A DNA stretch of 64,000 bases from positions 3,532,501 through 3,596,500 of the forward strand of contig NZ_CP087952.1 of the NCBI RefSeq assembly GCF_028752835.1. Reading direction: 5' to 3'. Below are positions 9,745 through 18,340 of the stretch, one piece after another (position 1 is the first letter of the stretch; each line of letters starts with the position of its first letter). The notes under the pieces are model-generated. The model was not told the DNA's origin. It searched no databases and saw nothing but the letters and a program-made list of their open reading frames with translations. The position numbers were made by a program, and so were the translations under genes. The DNA comes from Desulfosarcina sp. BuS5 (GTDB taxonomy: Bacteria > Desulfobacterota > Desulfobacteria > Desulfobacterales > BuS5).

Positions 9745-9993
9745 TCATTTTTTTTTTAAAGATATATTGTCAGGAACAGGATCAAAACCACCCGGATTAA
9801 ATGGATGGCATCGCAGAATTCTTTTACATGAAAGACAAAATCCAATCAAGAATCCATGCCTGCATATTGCCTGGTAAGCATATTCGGAACAAGTAGGATA
9901 AAAACGACAAACAGGAGGTAAAAAAGGGGACAATAAGGATTGATAAATTTTAATGAATGCTAAAGTAATTTTTTGCAATAAATTAGTGGGCAC
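9745..9993 (-). CDS. yidD: Membrane protein insertion efficiency factor YidD
   Basis: The 82-residue protein has the family signature YQSLLSPFLPPVCRFYPTCS and the following EYAYQAICRHG, then CHPFNPGGFDPVP. YidD is thought to assist YidC-dependent insertion at the membrane. The start is a GTG two bases past the rnpA stop codon, so the two genes are translationally linked. Residues 8-25 can form an amphipathic membrane-associated helix. Confidence 0.95.
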   Translation of the reverse strand: MPTNLLQKITLAFIKIYQSLLSPFLPPVCRFYPTCSEYAYQAICRHGFLIGFCLSCKRILRCHPFNPGGFDPVPDNISLKKK

Positions 9994-9995
9994 GG

Positions 9996-10340
9996 CTATT
10001 TATTAATATAGTTAAAAATTTTCTGTAATGATGAACAAGCCTGCGTGAAAGTCAGGCTAGCAGCGTCCTTTTTTGCTATAACATTAATATCCCAATGATT
10101 TTCAATTCGTTGCCTGTTTATCCGATAATACTCTCGAACATATCTTTTAATTCTGTTGCGCGTAACCGCTTTTCCGATTTTTTTTGTTACAGTAATACCA
10201 ATTCGTGTTTTATCTGTCCGGCCTGGAGAAAAAATAGCTAAAAAATTACTATTATAATATTTGCTTCCTGTTTTTGATAACCGAAGAAAGTCTTTGCGTT
10301 TTAATAGTTTGTCAGCTCCAGTAAATGAAAATTTACGCAA
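9996..10340 (-). CDS. rnpA: Ribonuclease P protein component
   Basis: RnpA is the protein subunit of RNase P, which trims the 5' leader of tRNA precursors. The 114 residues include the signature RNRIKRYVREYYR near 60-72 and the basic N-terminal stretch LLKRKDFLRLSKTG. The length is normal. It lies 28 bases after rpmH and just before yidD, the standard order. Confidence 0.95.
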   Translation of the reverse strand: MRKFSFTGADKLLKRKDFLRLSKTGSKYYNSNFLAIFSPGRTDKTRIGITVTKKIGKAVTRNRIKRYVREYYRINRQRIENHWDINVIAKKDAASLTFTQACSSLQKIFNYINK

Positions 10341-10368
10341 GTTTTATATTTTCGTTTTTTTAAATATT

Positions 10369-10503
10369 TTAAACAGTTAAACGAGCCCTACCTCTAGCTC
10401 TACGCCTGTTAATAATTCTTCGCCCTTGCTTGGTTGACATCCTTTTTAAAAACCCATGTGTTCTTGCCCGTTTTATTCTGCTAGGTTGATATGTCCTTTT
10501 CAT
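10369..10503 (-). CDS. rpmH: Ribosomal protein L34
   Basis: The 44-residue reading frame begins [18 protein letters not shown] and ends [11 protein letters not shown], an unmistakable bL34 protein. It is very basic and of normal length. GAGGAAAAAAT precedes the ATG. It is the first gene of the rpmH-rnpA-yidD-yidC-jag-mnmE block on the minus strand, which in most bacteria lies beside oriC. Confidence 0.97.
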   Translation of the reverse strand: MKRTYQPSRIKRARTHGFLKRMSTKQGRRIINRRRARGRARLTV

Positions 10504-10757
10504 AATTTTTTCCTCTTTATTTATAGAAAAAATTTTTTTTATAGATTTTTATATGATGGAATTAATTATCTGAAAATCTATAGATGCTGTTTTTTCTTAA
10601 GGTTCACTAATCTGAAAATTTATATTTTATCACCATAGAGCTCAAATGGCTATTGAAAAGTTAATATTTAAAATTATCATAAAAAATTATTATGTCAAGC
10701 TCTATTAACGCGCCATGGGATTTTTGAGCGAGCCCTGAGGTTCTTTCGGTAATTATT
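10504..10757 (-). promoter_or_regulatory. rpmH upstream region with possible promoter and repeat fragment
   Basis: Read on the minus strand, a perfect TTGACA (complement of 10692-10697) begins an AT-rich stretch containing TATGATAAT, but spacing to a -10 box is ambiguous. At 10558-10585 the + strand reads ATTATCTGAAAATCTATAG, identical to the right end of the dispersed ~125-bp element, so a fragment of that element sits in this leader. A similar but weaker piece follows at 10607-10625. Confidence 0.4.
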
Positions 10758-10833
10758 TGGTACGCCCGGCAGGATTCGAACCTGCGATCTTCAGCTCCGG
10801 AGGCTGACGCCCTATCCCCTGGGCTACGGGCGC
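10758..10833 (-). tRNA. tRNA-Arg (anticodon CCG)
   Basis: The 76-base cloverleaf folds on the minus strand: the acceptor stem is GCGCCCG paired with CGGGCGT, the anticodon loop is CTCCGGA with anticodon CCG, the T arm contains GGTTCGAATCC, and the 3' CCA is encoded. It reads CGG arginine codons. It lies upstream of rpmH on the same strand. Confidence 0.95.
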
Positions 10834-10965
10834 ATAAAAATATCGTTTTCCGTAATGGTTCACTTAAAACACGGATTAGTGCGGTAATCCATGATGAAGA
10901 GCTATTAGCACTTAGCTGTCAGGTATTAACTGCTAAAAGCTAATATCCAAAAAACTATAACAGGA

Positions 10966-11913
10966 TTAATCAAGTTTTTCAATAATTCCAGCCGCAATAA
11001 GCGGCAACAGGATTTCGTGGTGACCTGTAAGGTTATATCCCCGTCCTCCTGCTGCAGTAGGTCTGTTGACAACATTTGTTGTGGGGCGATAGTGCCGAAT
11101 AAAATCTATGTTAACGGTGGTAATATTTTTCAAATTATGACCAAGATTACGAACTATTGTTATAGCTTTTAAAAAAACCTCCGGCAGAATTACGGCTGAA
11201 CCTACATTTAAATAAACACCTTCTTCAAGCGAAGCTGCAACCGATGCAAATAGGCGAAAGTCACGATGGCTTGCCGCACCCGCTTTGGCAGGGTCGAACT
11301 CCGGATGCATGTGGATTATGTCAGTACCGATCGCTATATGAATTGTTACGGGAATACCAAGGCGAGCTCCCGCAGCAAGAATGCTGTTATCGGAGAACGG
11401 GAGGTTTTGCTCAATAATTGACGCACCTACCGCGGCACCCAGTCCGCTTGTATCACGGTCTGCTTTTACAATGGCATCACCAAGAAAAGAGCAGGTTTCA
11501 TGAGCCATCCCAAAGGTTCCGTCTCCTAAAGATGCAGTCACATCTTCAGAAGTCCTGCCGGTCAGGGCGAGTTCAAAATCGTGGATAATACCGGCGCCGT
11601 TCATTGCAATCGACGTAATAACACCCCGTTCCATAAGATCAATAACAACGGGGTTAAGCCCCACTTTAATAACATGGGCCCCCATTGCGAACATAACGGT
11701 TTTCCGGTTTTTATATGCGGTAACAATTGATGATACGACCTCCATGACATGACTTCCGGCCAAAATGTTGGGCAATCCTTCCAAAAAAGCCTCAAAAGAG
11801 GATCCTTTGACCCATTTTTTTGCAAAATCAATATCAGACACCTTGCTATTTCTATCGCCAAGTGGGTATGTTGTGATTTTACCCAGGTCTATCGGTTTAA
11901 ATAAATCAGTCAT
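10966..11913 (-). CDS. Conserved protein distantly resembling deoxyhypusine synthase
   Basis: The 315-residue soluble protein begins TDLFKPIDLGKITTYPL and contains FAMGAHVIKVGLNPVVIDLM and MNGAGIIHDFELALTGRTSE. The second stretch resembles the NAD-binding GGIEEDF region of deoxyhypusine-synthase-fold proteins, which is a family-level impression rather than a firm assignment. Bacteria lack hypusinated eIF5A, so a true deoxyhypusine synthase role is unlikely; a polyamine-related or other Rossmann-fold activity is possible. It starts 12 bases after gmhA, in the unit selA-gmhA-this gene. Confidence 0.55.
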   Translation of the reverse strand: MTDLFKPIDLGKITTYPLGDRNSKVSDIDFAKKWVKGSSFEAFLEGLPNILAGSHVMEVVSSIVTAYKNRKTVMFAMGAHVIKVGLNPVVIDLMERGVITSIAMNGAGIIHDFELALTGRTSEDVTASLGDGTFGMAHETCSFLGDAIVKADRDTSGLGAAVGASIIEQNLPFSDNSILAAGARLGIPVTIHIAIGTDIIHMHPEFDPAKAGAASHRDFRLFASVAASLEEGVYLNVGSAVILPEVFLKAITIVRNLGHNLKNITTVNIDFIRHYRPTTNVVNRPTAAGGRGYNLTGHHEILLPLIAAGIIEKLD

Positions 11914-11925
11914 TATAATATTTTA

Positions 11926-12498
11926 TCAGGAAAATAATATCCTGTCTACGAGGTCGCATATTATATGCCCAATGGTTATATGGACTTCCTGAATCCGCGC
12001 TGTTGTATCGGATGTGACCGTTAAGGTGAGATCGGATATTTCGGCCAGTTTACCGCCTCTTCCTGTAAATCCTATTGTAAAAATCCCATTGATTTTTGCG
12101 GCATTAACCGCTTTGAGTACATTTCCGGAGTTGCCACTGGTGCTTATTCCGATTGCGATGTCACCCTTTTGTCCGAGTGCCATAATCTGTTTGGAAAAAA
12201 TTTCATCAAAATGATAATCATTGCCTATACTCGTAATAATTGATGAATCGGTTGTCAATGCAAGCGCCGCCAGAGGAGTACGTTCTATTTTAAAGCGGTT
12301 GACAAATTCCGCAGCAAGGTGCTGGGCGTCCGCAGCGCTGCCTCCATTTCCAAAAAACAGGATTTTATGTCCGCTCTTGATTGCTTCGGAAATGAGATCG
12401 GCCGCTTGAATTATCCGGTCCATATTGTTTTTTATTGAGATCTCTTTTGCTTCCAGGCTTTTATTCAGAATCTCCAGTATAATGTTTTTTTTATCCAT
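11926..12498 (-). CDS. gmhA: Phosphoheptose isomerase GmhA
   Basis: GmhA converts sedoheptulose 7-phosphate to D-glycero-D-manno-heptose 7-phosphate, the first step of ADP-heptose synthesis for lipopolysaccharide core. The 190 residues form one SIS domain with GNGGSAADAQHLAAEF near 51-66, the GISTSGNSGN phosphosugar-binding loop near 116-125, and the C-terminal QEVHITIGHIICD. Length and motifs are typical. It starts 4 bases after the selA stop codon, an odd pairing that suggests shared transcription without shared pathway. Confidence 0.93.
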   Translation of the reverse strand: MDKKNIILEILNKSLEAKEISIKNNMDRIIQAADLISEAIKSGHKILFFGNGGSAADAQHLAAEFVNRFKIERTPLAALALTTDSSIITSIGNDYHFDEIFSKQIMALGQKGDIAIGISTSGNSGNVLKAVNAAKINGIFTIGFTGRGGKLAEISDLTLTVTSDTTARIQEVHITIGHIICDLVDRILFS

Positions 12499-12502
12499 AA
12501 TA

Positions 12503-13945
12503 TTAATTTTTAATAATTTGTTTTATTGCAGAGACTATAAAAGCAAGTTCCTCGTTGTGTATTGTTCTTAAATCCAGAACAAACAGATCCTCTTCAATTC
12601 TGCCGATAATCGGAGGATCATTCCGGCGCATTGCTTTTTCGATTGAATTTACGGACATACCGGCAATAGAGATCCTTACGGCTTTACTTGGCAGATCGAG
12701 CAAAGGCAGCGCGCCTCCACCTGCGCGGGAGGACATATTTGCAACATTTACGGAAAGGCCTGATTTATTGAAATCAGGTTCCTCAATATCTGACAGCAAT
12801 TTTGCAAGTTTCTCGGCCCTATTTTTTATATCGCTCAGTGGAATGGTTAGCATCCGTAAGGTTGGAATTGCTTTAACAGCTTTTTCCGGTTCCCTGTAAA
12901 GTCTCAATGTAATTTCAAGTGCGGCCAGGGTAAGTTTATCAATTCTCAATGCCCTGGCAAGAGGGTTTTGTTTAATTCGATCTATAATAATTTTATTGCC
13001 GATTATTATACCTGCCTGGGGGCCGCCCAGAAGCTTGTCTCCGCTAAATGTTATTATATCAGCGCCCGACGCAACGGATTCCTGGATAGTAGGTTCTTTG
13101 GTCATGTTATATTTTGAAAAATCGACAAAAGTCCCGCTTCCCAGATCTTCCATTACCGGCAGCCTGTGCTTATTTCCAAGCTCTACCATTTGCTCCAGGG
13201 AGACGGCGGCTGTAAAACCGACCACGCTGTAGTTGCTGGTGTGTACTTTTAAAAGCAGGCCGGTATTTTCCGAGAGGGCATTTTTATAATCTTTTAAATG
13301 AGTCCTGTTGGTTGTTCCAACTTCTTTTAAAATCGCGCCGCTCTTTTCCATAACATCCGGAATGCGGAAGGAGCCGCCTATTTCCACGAGTTCACCCCTG
13401 GAAACAATAACCTCTTTTTGTGGCGCAACAGTATCGAGACTTAAAAAAACTGCTCCGGCATTATTATTGACAACCATGGCAGATTCAGCCCCGCTTATTT
13501 CGCATAAAATATCTTCCACCAGGCTGTACCTTGAACCGCGCCTTCCATTCAGCAAATCAAACTCCAGGTTGGAATATCCACCTGCAATCTTAGCCATATT
13601 TTCCAGAGCCGCTTTTGCTAATAGAGATCTGCCCAGGTTTGTATGCACTACTACACCGGTGGCGTTAATTACCCGTTTAAGGTTCGACTGCATATCCTCT
13701 TGAACCAGTTTTTCAACATCAAATAAAATTGAAGCATCCGTCAAATCTGAATCGCTGAAAATTTTGTTATTACCAAGTATCGATTCTCTACGTTTTGCGA
13801 TAACAGAACGTACGGATTTTATAACAACAGGCTTTGGGATATCATTAAAAAGGCTGTTGGTCTTTGCCTTTTCGAGTATATGGTCAACACCAGGCAACAG
13901 CTTTAAATGCTTGCGCTGTTTTTCATTTATTTCATTATTTACCAA
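12503..13945 (-). CDS. selA: L-seryl-tRNA(Sec) selenium transferase
   Basis: SelA is the PLP enzyme that converts seryl-tRNA(Sec) to selenocysteinyl-tRNA(Sec) using selenophosphate. The 480 residues include RVINATGVVVHTNLGRSLL near 90-108, the PLP lysine in FSGDKLLGGPQAG near residue 303, and the usual C-terminal domain. It proves that the organism has Sec machinery, which fits the in-frame UGA of dfsP at 52.8 kb and the YedE operon at 36.5-40.8 kb. selB, selC and selD are not in the window. A copy of the dispersed repeat begins about 45 bases upstream of its start. Confidence 0.96.
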   Translation of the reverse strand: MVNNEINEKQRKHLKLLPGVDHILEKAKTNSLFNDIPKPVVIKSVRSVIAKRRESILGNNKIFSDSDLTDASILFDVEKLVQEDMQSNLKRVINATGVVVHTNLGRSLLAKAALENMAKIAGGYSNLEFDLLNGRRGSRYSLVEDILCEISGAESAMVVNNNAGAVFLSLDTVAPQKEVIVSRGELVEIGGSFRIPDVMEKSGAILKEVGTTNRTHLKDYKNALSENTGLLLKVHTSNYSVVGFTAAVSLEQMVELGNKHRLPVMEDLGSGTFVDFSKYNMTKEPTIQESVASGADIITFSGDKLLGGPQAGIIIGNKIIIDRIKQNPLARALRIDKLTLAALEITLRLYREPEKAVKAIPTLRMLTIPLSDIKNRAEKLAKLLSDIEEPDFNKSGLSVNVANMSSRAGGGALPLLDLPSKAVRISIAGMSVNSIEKAMRRNDPPIIGRIEEDLFVLDLRTIHNEELAFIVSAIKQIIKN

Positions 13946-13988
13946 AGTGTATTATGCTCCAGGCTCAGTGCTTTGCTCAATCGAAACC

Positions 13989-14041
13989 TATAGATGTTCA
14001 CATAAATAATTTCACTGCGTTATCGGTCGTCGGAGTATTAC
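13989..14041. repeat. Dispersed ~125-bp element, copy B (left half only)
   Basis: TATAGATGTTCACATAAATA, then AATTTCACTGCG and TTATCGGTCGTCGGAGTA match the left half of the 54.8-kb copy. The right half is replaced by unrelated sequence. It lies just upstream of selA. The following 217 bases to 14258 show no gene; a TTGACA at 14181-14186 may belong to a promoter for the small membrane protein. Confidence 0.7.
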
Positions 14042-14258
14042 AATACGCCTTCTTCCATACGGACATTTAATAGAAAAAAGTTTCCAGATAAAAAACACCT
14101 TTTACAGGATTCTATATGTAAATGAAAGATGTTTCAACAGATTTATTTGCACTGCCTGTATTATTCGACATATATTAATATTGACAAAAGGGTAGGGGGT
14201 TATTTATTGTTCGGACGAACAGTTAAGAGGTCTTTTAGTATAAAGTAAGGTTGGTTTT

Positions 14259-14447
14259 ATGTTTCTAATAAAATGCGCGGCTATCCTTATAGCTGCCTTA
14301 TTGCTCGGGAAATGGTTTGACAACGAACGTAACAACATATTGGCAAAAGGTGAACCATGGTATAATGCCTGGAAAACAATTCCGGGCATATTGATCCTTG
14401 TAATATTATGCATACTGATCTTCATTAAGATAGCTTTTGATCTATAG
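14259..14447 (+). CDS. Small membrane protein, function unknown
   Basis: The 62-residue protein has two hydrophobic helices (about 3-17 and 43-60) separated by a polar loop with KWFDNERNNILAKGEPWYN. It looks like a two-pass inner-membrane protein. TAAGG lies about 11 bases upstream of the ATG. I do not recognise a named family. It is convergent with the Lon-type protease gene, with a perfect palindrome between their ends. Confidence 0.5.
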   Translation: MFLIKCAAILIAALLLGKWFDNERNNILAKGEPWYNAWKTIPGILILVILCILIFIKIAFDL

Positions 14448-14448
14448 G

Positions 14449-14476
14449 GTAGGGGCACGATGCATCGTGCCCCTAC
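14449..14476. repeat. Perfect 28-bp GTAGGGGC palindrome between convergent genes
   Basis: Arms of 14 bases, GTAGGGGCACGATG and its exact complement, form an uninterrupted palindrome. It begins one base after one stop codon and ends six bases before the other, so it may serve as a two-way terminator. The ends match the REP-like palindromes at 5507, 18429 and 53.5-53.96 kb. Confidence 0.75.
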
Positions 14477-14482
14477 AAATCT

Positions 14483-16756
14483 TTATGCCTGATTTGCCTC
14501 CCGGGCATTCTTCATGTTCATCATAAACTCAAAATCTTTCTTGCTTCTTTCCGCCATCTTCGCCTCAACCTCTCCCTGTTCAAGTTCCATCATAACCCTG
14601 TAAGCATTATACTTGGTTTTACAGAAAAATATATCAAATGGGTTATGTTTTTCAGAATCCCTGTAGATTCTTATCCCGGGAATTTCGTCATTCTGGATAT
14701 ATTCAGAATCGACATTTATCAGAAGCGGCTCGATATCGTGCTTGTTTTGCCATGGTATGCAGGCTCCTTCCATTCCCAGGTCGGGATCCATTATAGATCT
14801 GACTTTTTCCGTTACCCCGCCTACTGCCAGGATAATGTCACCTGTTAAAGACCCTGTAACACCATATTTCTGATTCACCGGCTGCCTTATATAGTCCGAG
14901 ATAAGGGCTATGTCCATAGCGACTGAAGCGCTGTCACCCTCCACGCCGCCGTGAACCTGGATATATTCCACATGCATTTCATAACCGATATAAGGCGATT
15001 GTATTTTGTTAAAAGCCTTTTTAATCGAGGCCCTGACATTTTTGGCCGCTGCTTTTGCTATTTCACCGGTCTTGCCGGGTGAAACCACCGTATCCGAACC
15101 GCCCACCGTAATCTGGCAGTGCATGGGCAATGGTTGCCCATATACCTGCCCGCTTGTTCCGGAAGTGATGACTGCAAGCCCTACAACATAGCCGATGGAA
15201 TCTGTCATTGAACTTATATATTTTTTCAGATCTTTCTTATGCTCAAGGATCTCTTTATGAATTGCACCTTCAAGGCTTAAATGCTTTTCAAGCGCCCGCC
15301 TGACATGTTCAGCCCGGACCAATCTTGAATTGTCAAGTATGGCCTCAAATTCGGCTGTCTTTATTATACCATTGACAGGCCTCAGGATGCTGCTTATTTT
15401 TTTGTCCGAACTCCTGCATCTGAGTTCCTTAATGATTTCCATCACCGCTTTTTTAGAGAACTCCCTTTCATGAAGCCGGTAGCCTTCCGGAAGAGGTTTT
15501 CCGAATATATATTCGCTTCTCTTTTTTACACCTTCGTAACCTTCCTTTTCAATTACTCCTGTCCATGTTTCTTTTAATTCTTTTCCGAGATTGATTATTT
15601 CCTGTTTTATATATTGAGCCAACTGCCTGATGCTGTTTTCATCTTCAGGCACTGCGCTCTCAAGTTGAACAATCTCTCCCCGGTCCTCGATTCTGCTCAG
15701 GAACGCTCCGTCTCCTTCCTTTTGAAGATAGTTTAGAGTATCATGATTACAACAGGCTATTATAATATTATCCGCTTTCAATGAGTTTTCAGACCTATCA
15801 GCGGCCCCGCTTCCGGAATTCAGACCGCCTTCCAGGATAAACTCCTTGTTCTGCATAATTTCAAGAAGATCAGACATGTAACCAGATTTTACAAGGGTTT
15901 TCAGTTCGTCAATATAAATTATCGGCGATTTGGCATGTGCTCCAAGATATGCTCTTTTGTGCGCCGGAGTCTGCAAATTTCCCGACTGATAGGGATCGTG
16001 CTTGAACCCACCCTTCATTTTTCTGGCATCCGGTTCCGACACTCTTGACATAAGCCCATTATCTTTTCTGGGGTCATACAAAACTTCCGGAACCATGTCC
16101 TGCAAATGCTTGACCCTGTTTTTTCCTGAAGCATCGGCTTGCTGCTGAATTTTTTCCTGTGCTTTATGATTGTTCTCCTGCATAAACATGAAAATAGCCC
16201 CGATACCGGTAAGCCCTGTTGCAATAAAGGCCGGGGGAAAGAAAAAACCCGCCGCTACACTGATGCCTGTAATCCACAAGAGCCACTTCTTCACTCTACC
16301 GACAGACCGGATCTGTTCCGAAAGGCTGAATTTCAGGGCGCTGTTTTGTATTTTTTCTATGGCCTTATGCATCTTTGCCAATAAATTATCTACAATATCA
16401 GGCTCTTCATATGCAAACCTGATATGATTGTTGTCAGTGCCCGGATAAGCCACTATTGCTTTTGTGGGTCTTAAAAAATCACCAAGTGATTTATCCAGAA
16501 CCAAATGAAACATATCGGCCAGCATCGACTTGCCTGTACCAGGCCGGCCGACCATCAGCATATGCCCTTTATTCTGTGCTATTTTCCTTATTGCTTCTTT
16601 TGCCCGGCCTTGAAATATAACCTTGTCAAGTGGATCATCCGGGATATCAATTCCGGATGTATCTTCAAAAAAATCAAGCCTTGCCTCAAGAGTTTGCGGG
16701 TATTCCAGCAACTCTTTGATCCAATCATAATCATTCTTGCTATAAATATTATCCAT
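14483..16756 (-). CDS. ATP-dependent membrane-type Lon protease (LonB-like)
   Basis: The 757-residue protein joins an AAA+ domain to a Lon (S16) peptidase domain. Walker A is GRPGTGKS at residues 70-77. A segment with two hydrophobic stretches near 160-195 (ITGISVAAGFFFPPAF and following) interrupts the ATPase domain between Walker A and Walker B, the layout of membrane-anchored archaeal-type LonB. The protease Ser is in EGDSAS (about residue 609) and the Lys in GGVTEK (about 651), giving the expected Ser-Lys dyad. No LAN (substrate-binding) domain precedes it. It overlaps the upstream unknown gene by 8 bases, suggesting a joint function such as adaptor or substrate. Confidence 0.88.
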   Translation of the reverse strand: MDNIYSKNDYDWIKELLEYPQTLEARLDFFEDTSGIDIPDDPLDKVIFQGRAKEAIRKIAQNKGHMLMVGRPGTGKSMLADMFHLVLDKSLGDFLRPTKAIVAYPGTDNNHIRFAYEEPDIVDNLLAKMHKAIEKIQNSALKFSLSEQIRSVGRVKKWLLWITGISVAAGFFFPPAFIATGLTGIGAIFMFMQENNHKAQEKIQQQADASGKNRVKHLQDMVPEVLYDPRKDNGLMSRVSEPDARKMKGGFKHDPYQSGNLQTPAHKRAYLGAHAKSPIIYIDELKTLVKSGYMSDLLEIMQNKEFILEGGLNSGSGAADRSENSLKADNIIIACCNHDTLNYLQKEGDGAFLSRIEDRGEIVQLESAVPEDENSIRQLAQYIKQEIINLGKELKETWTGVIEKEGYEGVKKRSEYIFGKPLPEGYRLHEREFSKKAVMEIIKELRCRSSDKKISSILRPVNGIIKTAEFEAILDNSRLVRAEHVRRALEKHLSLEGAIHKEILEHKKDLKKYISSMTDSIGYVVGLAVITSGTSGQVYGQPLPMHCQITVGGSDTVVSPGKTGEIAKAAAKNVRASIKKAFNKIQSPYIGYEMHVEYIQVHGGVEGDSASVAMDIALISDYIRQPVNQKYGVTGSLTGDIILAVGGVTEKVRSIMDPDLGMEGACIPWQNKHDIEPLLINVDSEYIQNDEIPGIRIYRDSEKHNPFDIFFCKTKYNAYRVMMELEQGEVEAKMAERSKKDFEFMMNMKNAREANQA

Positions 16757-17939
16757 TCTGAAATCCTCTTATGGAATCTAACAGATAAAACCTGCCTGCT
16801 TCGGAAAAAAATACTTTTTCTTCAATCTTGGAATATAACCAGGGCAGATCATCTTTTATCTGATCCAGGGCTTTAATATTATGCATAACAGATATATTGG
16901 TACAGAGTTTCCTGTTGCCGGCGTCTGCAACGGAAACAGAATTAAAAGCTATGCCGAGCTGCAGTTGCTTTAATGAATCGGCGACTTTTTCTCTTTCTCC
17001 CAACTTGATCTCATGACTGTTAAAGATATTTTTATATGCGTATGGAATATTCTCTTTTGAATAATCAATCTCAAGTTGTTTATTGAAAAATATTTTCAAA
17101 GGTTTGCATTTCCCGCTGGTGCACTCGTCTAAAGACTCCCTGAATTTATGATCCGTTCGAATAGACTGCTCAAGAAGATGGAGCATCTTTACATGGCTGT
17201 CATCATCAACCCAGTATTCGATATTATTGTTTAAACCCAGAACACAATATCTGCCGGAAGGGTTACCCGACATTTTAATTAAGCGGTAATATTTTTCAGG
17301 TTTGTAGGATTGGAAATCAAAACCACGCATTTCGAAAAGACCTTTTGCGAGATAAGCTCTTGCAAGAATCACTCCAACATCTTTCAGTATAAAATTATAA
17401 ATATATTTTATTTTTTCATCTAATTTCCCCTGCAGATTCAATAGCGAACGGTTGCCGCCATAATCATCGCAAATTCCAGCAATATCAGATATGTTATTAA
17501 TATCCAGTGCAGACAGCCTGTTGATTACTACATTGTGCCGGCTTAATATATCTGCAACCTTTTTTATATGCGAACCAAGACTGTTGTCATTGACTTCAGG
17601 CAGATCATATTCGCCATCTGAAAGCAAAATTTCATGGTTAATATCATCTGATGTAATAACTTTCCTTAGTCTCTTTGGCAAAATTTTGCTTAATTTATCT
17701 TTAATACGGCAGGCGCGCGATTTTTTGAAACTGATCTTGCATCCGACCAGCCTCTTTTTTATTTCTATTTGATCAGGATTCAGTAGATACCAGGCCAGTT
17801 GAGAAATTCTATACTCCGCAACTGACTTCCCACGAAAATTTCCTTCGGTTCCTGCCAAAAGCGACTCAACATTCTTTCTCTTTGAGATTATCCATATACC
17901 TCTATGCGGGTTGGCGGAATTATTCATTTGCTTGGTCAT
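16749..17939 (-). CDS. Unknown protein translationally coupled to the Lon-like protease
   Basis: This is a 396-residue protein without recognised domains or membrane segments. It is rich in basic and hydrophobic residues and carries a possible Cys pair in ECTSGKCKPL. The start at 17939 is chosen because AAGGG lies nine bases upstream; a GTG 15 codons earlier would begin inside the dispersed repeat. Its last 8 bases overlap the first codons of the Lon-type gene, so the two are made together. It could be a partner or substrate adaptor of the protease; this is inference from position only. Confidence 0.6.
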   Translation of the reverse strand: MTKQMNNSANPHRGIWIISKRKNVESLLAGTEGNFRGKSVAEYRISQLAWYLLNPDQIEIKKRLVGCKISFKKSRACRIKDKLSKILPKRLRKVITSDDINHEILLSDGEYDLPEVNDNSLGSHIKKVADILSRHNVVINRLSALDINNISDIAGICDDYGGNRSLLNLQGKLDEKIKYIYNFILKDVGVILARAYLAKGLFEMRGFDFQSYKPEKYYRLIKMSGNPSGRYCVLGLNNNIEYWVDDDSHVKMLHLLEQSIRTDHKFRESLDECTSGKCKPLKIFFNKQLEIDYSKENIPYAYKNIFNSHEIKLGEREKVADSLKQLQLGIAFNSVSVADAGNRKLCTNISVMHNIKALDQIKDDLPWLYSKIEEKVFFSEAGRFYLLDSIRGFQNG

Positions 17940-17978
17940 AAGATTATCCCTTAAATAATTATTAAACGCTCTATAACT

Positions 17979-18086
17979 TTTCACATAAATAATTTCACTG
18001 CGTATCGGTCGCCGGAGTAGGGGTTCAAGATTTTGAACCCCTACTCCCCCTGGCCTTGTGAAATTAATTCTCAGAAAATCTATATA
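17979..18086. repeat. Dispersed ~125-bp element, copy C
   Basis: The copy carries TTCACATAAATAATTTCACT, a central inverted repeat with arms AGTAGGGGTTCAA and TTGAACCCCTACT around the spacer GATT/AATC, then CTGGCCTTGTGAAATT and the right end CAGAAAATCTATATA. It lies at the 5' end of the unknown gene upstream of the Lon-type protease. Confidence 0.8.
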
Positions 18087-18340
18087 AAGACAGATTTAGA
18101 TATAATACTGCATTTAACAGCAAAAAGCAGGCCAAAAAAATTCTTGTAAATAAATGTTGCATTTTCAAATAATTACGTCATAAGGAACTTTGAACGGGGA
18201 GGATCGGTGTTATTTTTTTTTATGTTTTTATGTAATTTATTTCACACAAAAGTGAACATTTGGAGTGGTTTTCGACTTTCAAATTATTGTTTTTTATGTC
18301 AAAAGGTATAGAAGTTTAATATTTTTCATAAGGAAATAAC

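Noticed and set aside
10504-10965. Chromosome origin (oriC) near rpmH
   Set aside because: No cluster of DnaA boxes (TTATCCACA-like) and no dnaA gene were noticed here, despite origin-type gene order.
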